From Bordetella parapertussis (GTDB lineage: Bacteria; Pseudomonadota; Gammaproteobacteria; Burkholderiales; Burkholderiaceae_B): 15,617 bases of DNA. A program made the position numbers and the translations under genes. The DNA lies in assembly GCA_945882005.1 (NCBI GenBank), contig CAMCWG010000033.1:1-15617 (forward strand). The letters run 5' to 3'. Position 1 is the stretch's first letter. Each line of letters begins with the position of its first letter. The notes beneath the pieces were generated by a model. That model did not search any database. It saw only the letters and a program-made list of their open reading frames with translations, and was not told the DNA's origin. Positions 15,044-15,617 of this stretch are shown here, piece after piece.

Positions 15044-15617
15044 ATGACATTTCGCGCGCCGCTTGAAGATTTTCAGTTTGTGTTTAAACACTTGTCGGGC
15101 TTGCCGCAATTATTGGCTTTGCCTGTTTTTGCGGAGGCACAGTTCGATTTGATCGATGCTGTATTGGAAGAAAACGCAAAATTCACCGAAGAGGTCGTTG
15201 CACCAACAAATCGGATTGGTGATTGCCACCCTCCAGTTTGTAAGAATGGTGTTGTCACGATGCCCGATGCCTTTAAACAAGCTTTCGTACACTTCGCACA
15301 AGGTGGTTGGCAAGGGTTGCGGCACCCGCAACAGTGGGGCGGACAGGGCCTACCTAAAGCGCTTGCGACAGCAACGACTGAGAATCTGTACGCCGCAAAC
15401 GTTGCGTTTTCTTTGTGCCCCATGTTGACTGACGGTGTGATTGAGGCATTGTTGCTCTCGGGAGCCGAGGAGCAAAAACGAACCTATGTTGAACCGCTCG
15501 TTGCAGGAAAGTGGACGGGTACGATGAATCTAACTGAGCCGCAAGCAGGTTCAGATCTGTCCATGGTCACGACGCGTGCACAGCCGCAGACGGACGGCAC
15601 TTATCGCCTGTTTGGTC
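15044..15617 (+). CDS. Acyl-CoA dehydrogenase, N-terminal part (3' end outside window)
   Basis: Flavoenzyme that desaturates an acyl-CoA and passes electrons to ETF. The frame is open from ATG 15044 to the window end, 191 full codons. The protein begins MTFRAPLEDFQFVFKHL, the short N-terminal motif (AcylCoA_DH_N type) of the large, about 590-residue subgroup that includes DmdC-like enzymes. A helical region with WGGQGLPKALAT near 109-120 follows, then the flavin-region motif NLTEPQAGSDLSMV near 166-179. The catalytic glutamate and C-terminal domain are not in view, so substrate cannot be judged. No Shine-Dalgarno is visible before the ATG, and a strong terminator ends 20 nt upstream, so its expression signals are unclear. 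Position beside etfBA fits a shared role in beta-oxidation or thioester catabolism. Confidence 0.9.
   Translation, partial: MTFRAPLEDFQFVFKHLSGLPQLLALPVFAEAQFDLIDAVLEENAKFTEEVVAPTNRIGDCHPPVCKNGVVTMPDAFKQAFVHFAQGGWQGLRHPQQWGGQGLPKALATATTENLYAANVAFSLCPMLTDGVIEALLLSGAEEQKRTYVEPLVAGKWTGTMNLTEPQAGSDLSMVTTRAQPQTDGTYRLFG

Noticed and set aside
1..15617. Search for CRISPR arrays, insertion sequences, phage genes, toxin-antitoxin pairs, tRNA or rRNA
   Set aside because: The genes are densely packed housekeeping genes with ordinary spacing. No repeat array, transposase, terminal inverted repeats or structured RNA gene was recognised by eye.

Overview
The window looks like a core chromosomal segment of a betaproteobacterium, most likely Burkholderiales and probably Alcaligenaceae (the Bordetella/Achromobacter side). 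I infer this from gene order (pheA-hisC-tyrA-aroA-cmk-rpsA-ihfB, then lapA-lapB-hldA-hldD, then cysM, mltB, etfB-etfA and an acyl-CoA dehydrogenase), from protein sequence character, and from moderately GC-rich DNA. No search was run, so the genus is not assigned. I see no insertion sequence, phage gene, CRISPR array, tRNA or rRNA. No stretch longer than about 145 bases lacks a gene.

Region 1 (1-6846, all plus strand) is an aromatic amino acid supra-operon running into translation and nucleoid genes. It holds the 3' part of pheA (prephenate dehydratase with ACT domain), hisC (aromatic/histidinol-phosphate aminotransferase), tyrA, aroA, cmk, rpsA (ribosomal protein S1) and ihfB. tyrA/aroA and aroA/cmk overlap by 4 nt (ATGA). 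PheA, TyrA and the HisC-type aminotransferase can together take prephenate to Phe and Tyr, and AroA supplies the chorismate precursor. The region ends with an intrinsic terminator whose loop contains the ihfB stop codon.

Region 2 (6870-10410) is a lipopolysaccharide operon: lapA, lapB, hldA and hldD, with ATGA overlaps at lapB/hldA and hldA/hldD. LapB controls LpxC turnover and so lipid A flux. HldA and HldD make the ADP-heptose used for the inner core.

Region 3 (10411-13144) has a ComEA-like helix-hairpin-helix membrane protein with its own leader, then cysM. cysM is convergent with mltB, a lipoprotein lytic transglycosylase on the minus strand.

Region 4 (13145-15617) is an intergenic region with outward-facing promoter-like elements, then etfB-etfA (electron transfer flavoprotein), a strong terminator, and the 5' part of a large acyl-CoA dehydrogenase that would feed electrons to ETF.

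I found no new gene system. The genes are ordinary housekeeping genes. The most interesting signals are RNA-level ones at gene junctions. There is a perfect terminator hairpin inside the cmk coding sequence just before rpsA, and an rpsA leader with an anti-Shine-Dalgarno-like tract instead of a Shine-Dalgarno sequence. A hairpin holds the rpsA stop codon in its loop and the ihfB start codon in its stem. A long inverted repeat lies over the likely etfB -10 element, and the cysM transcript may be leaderless.
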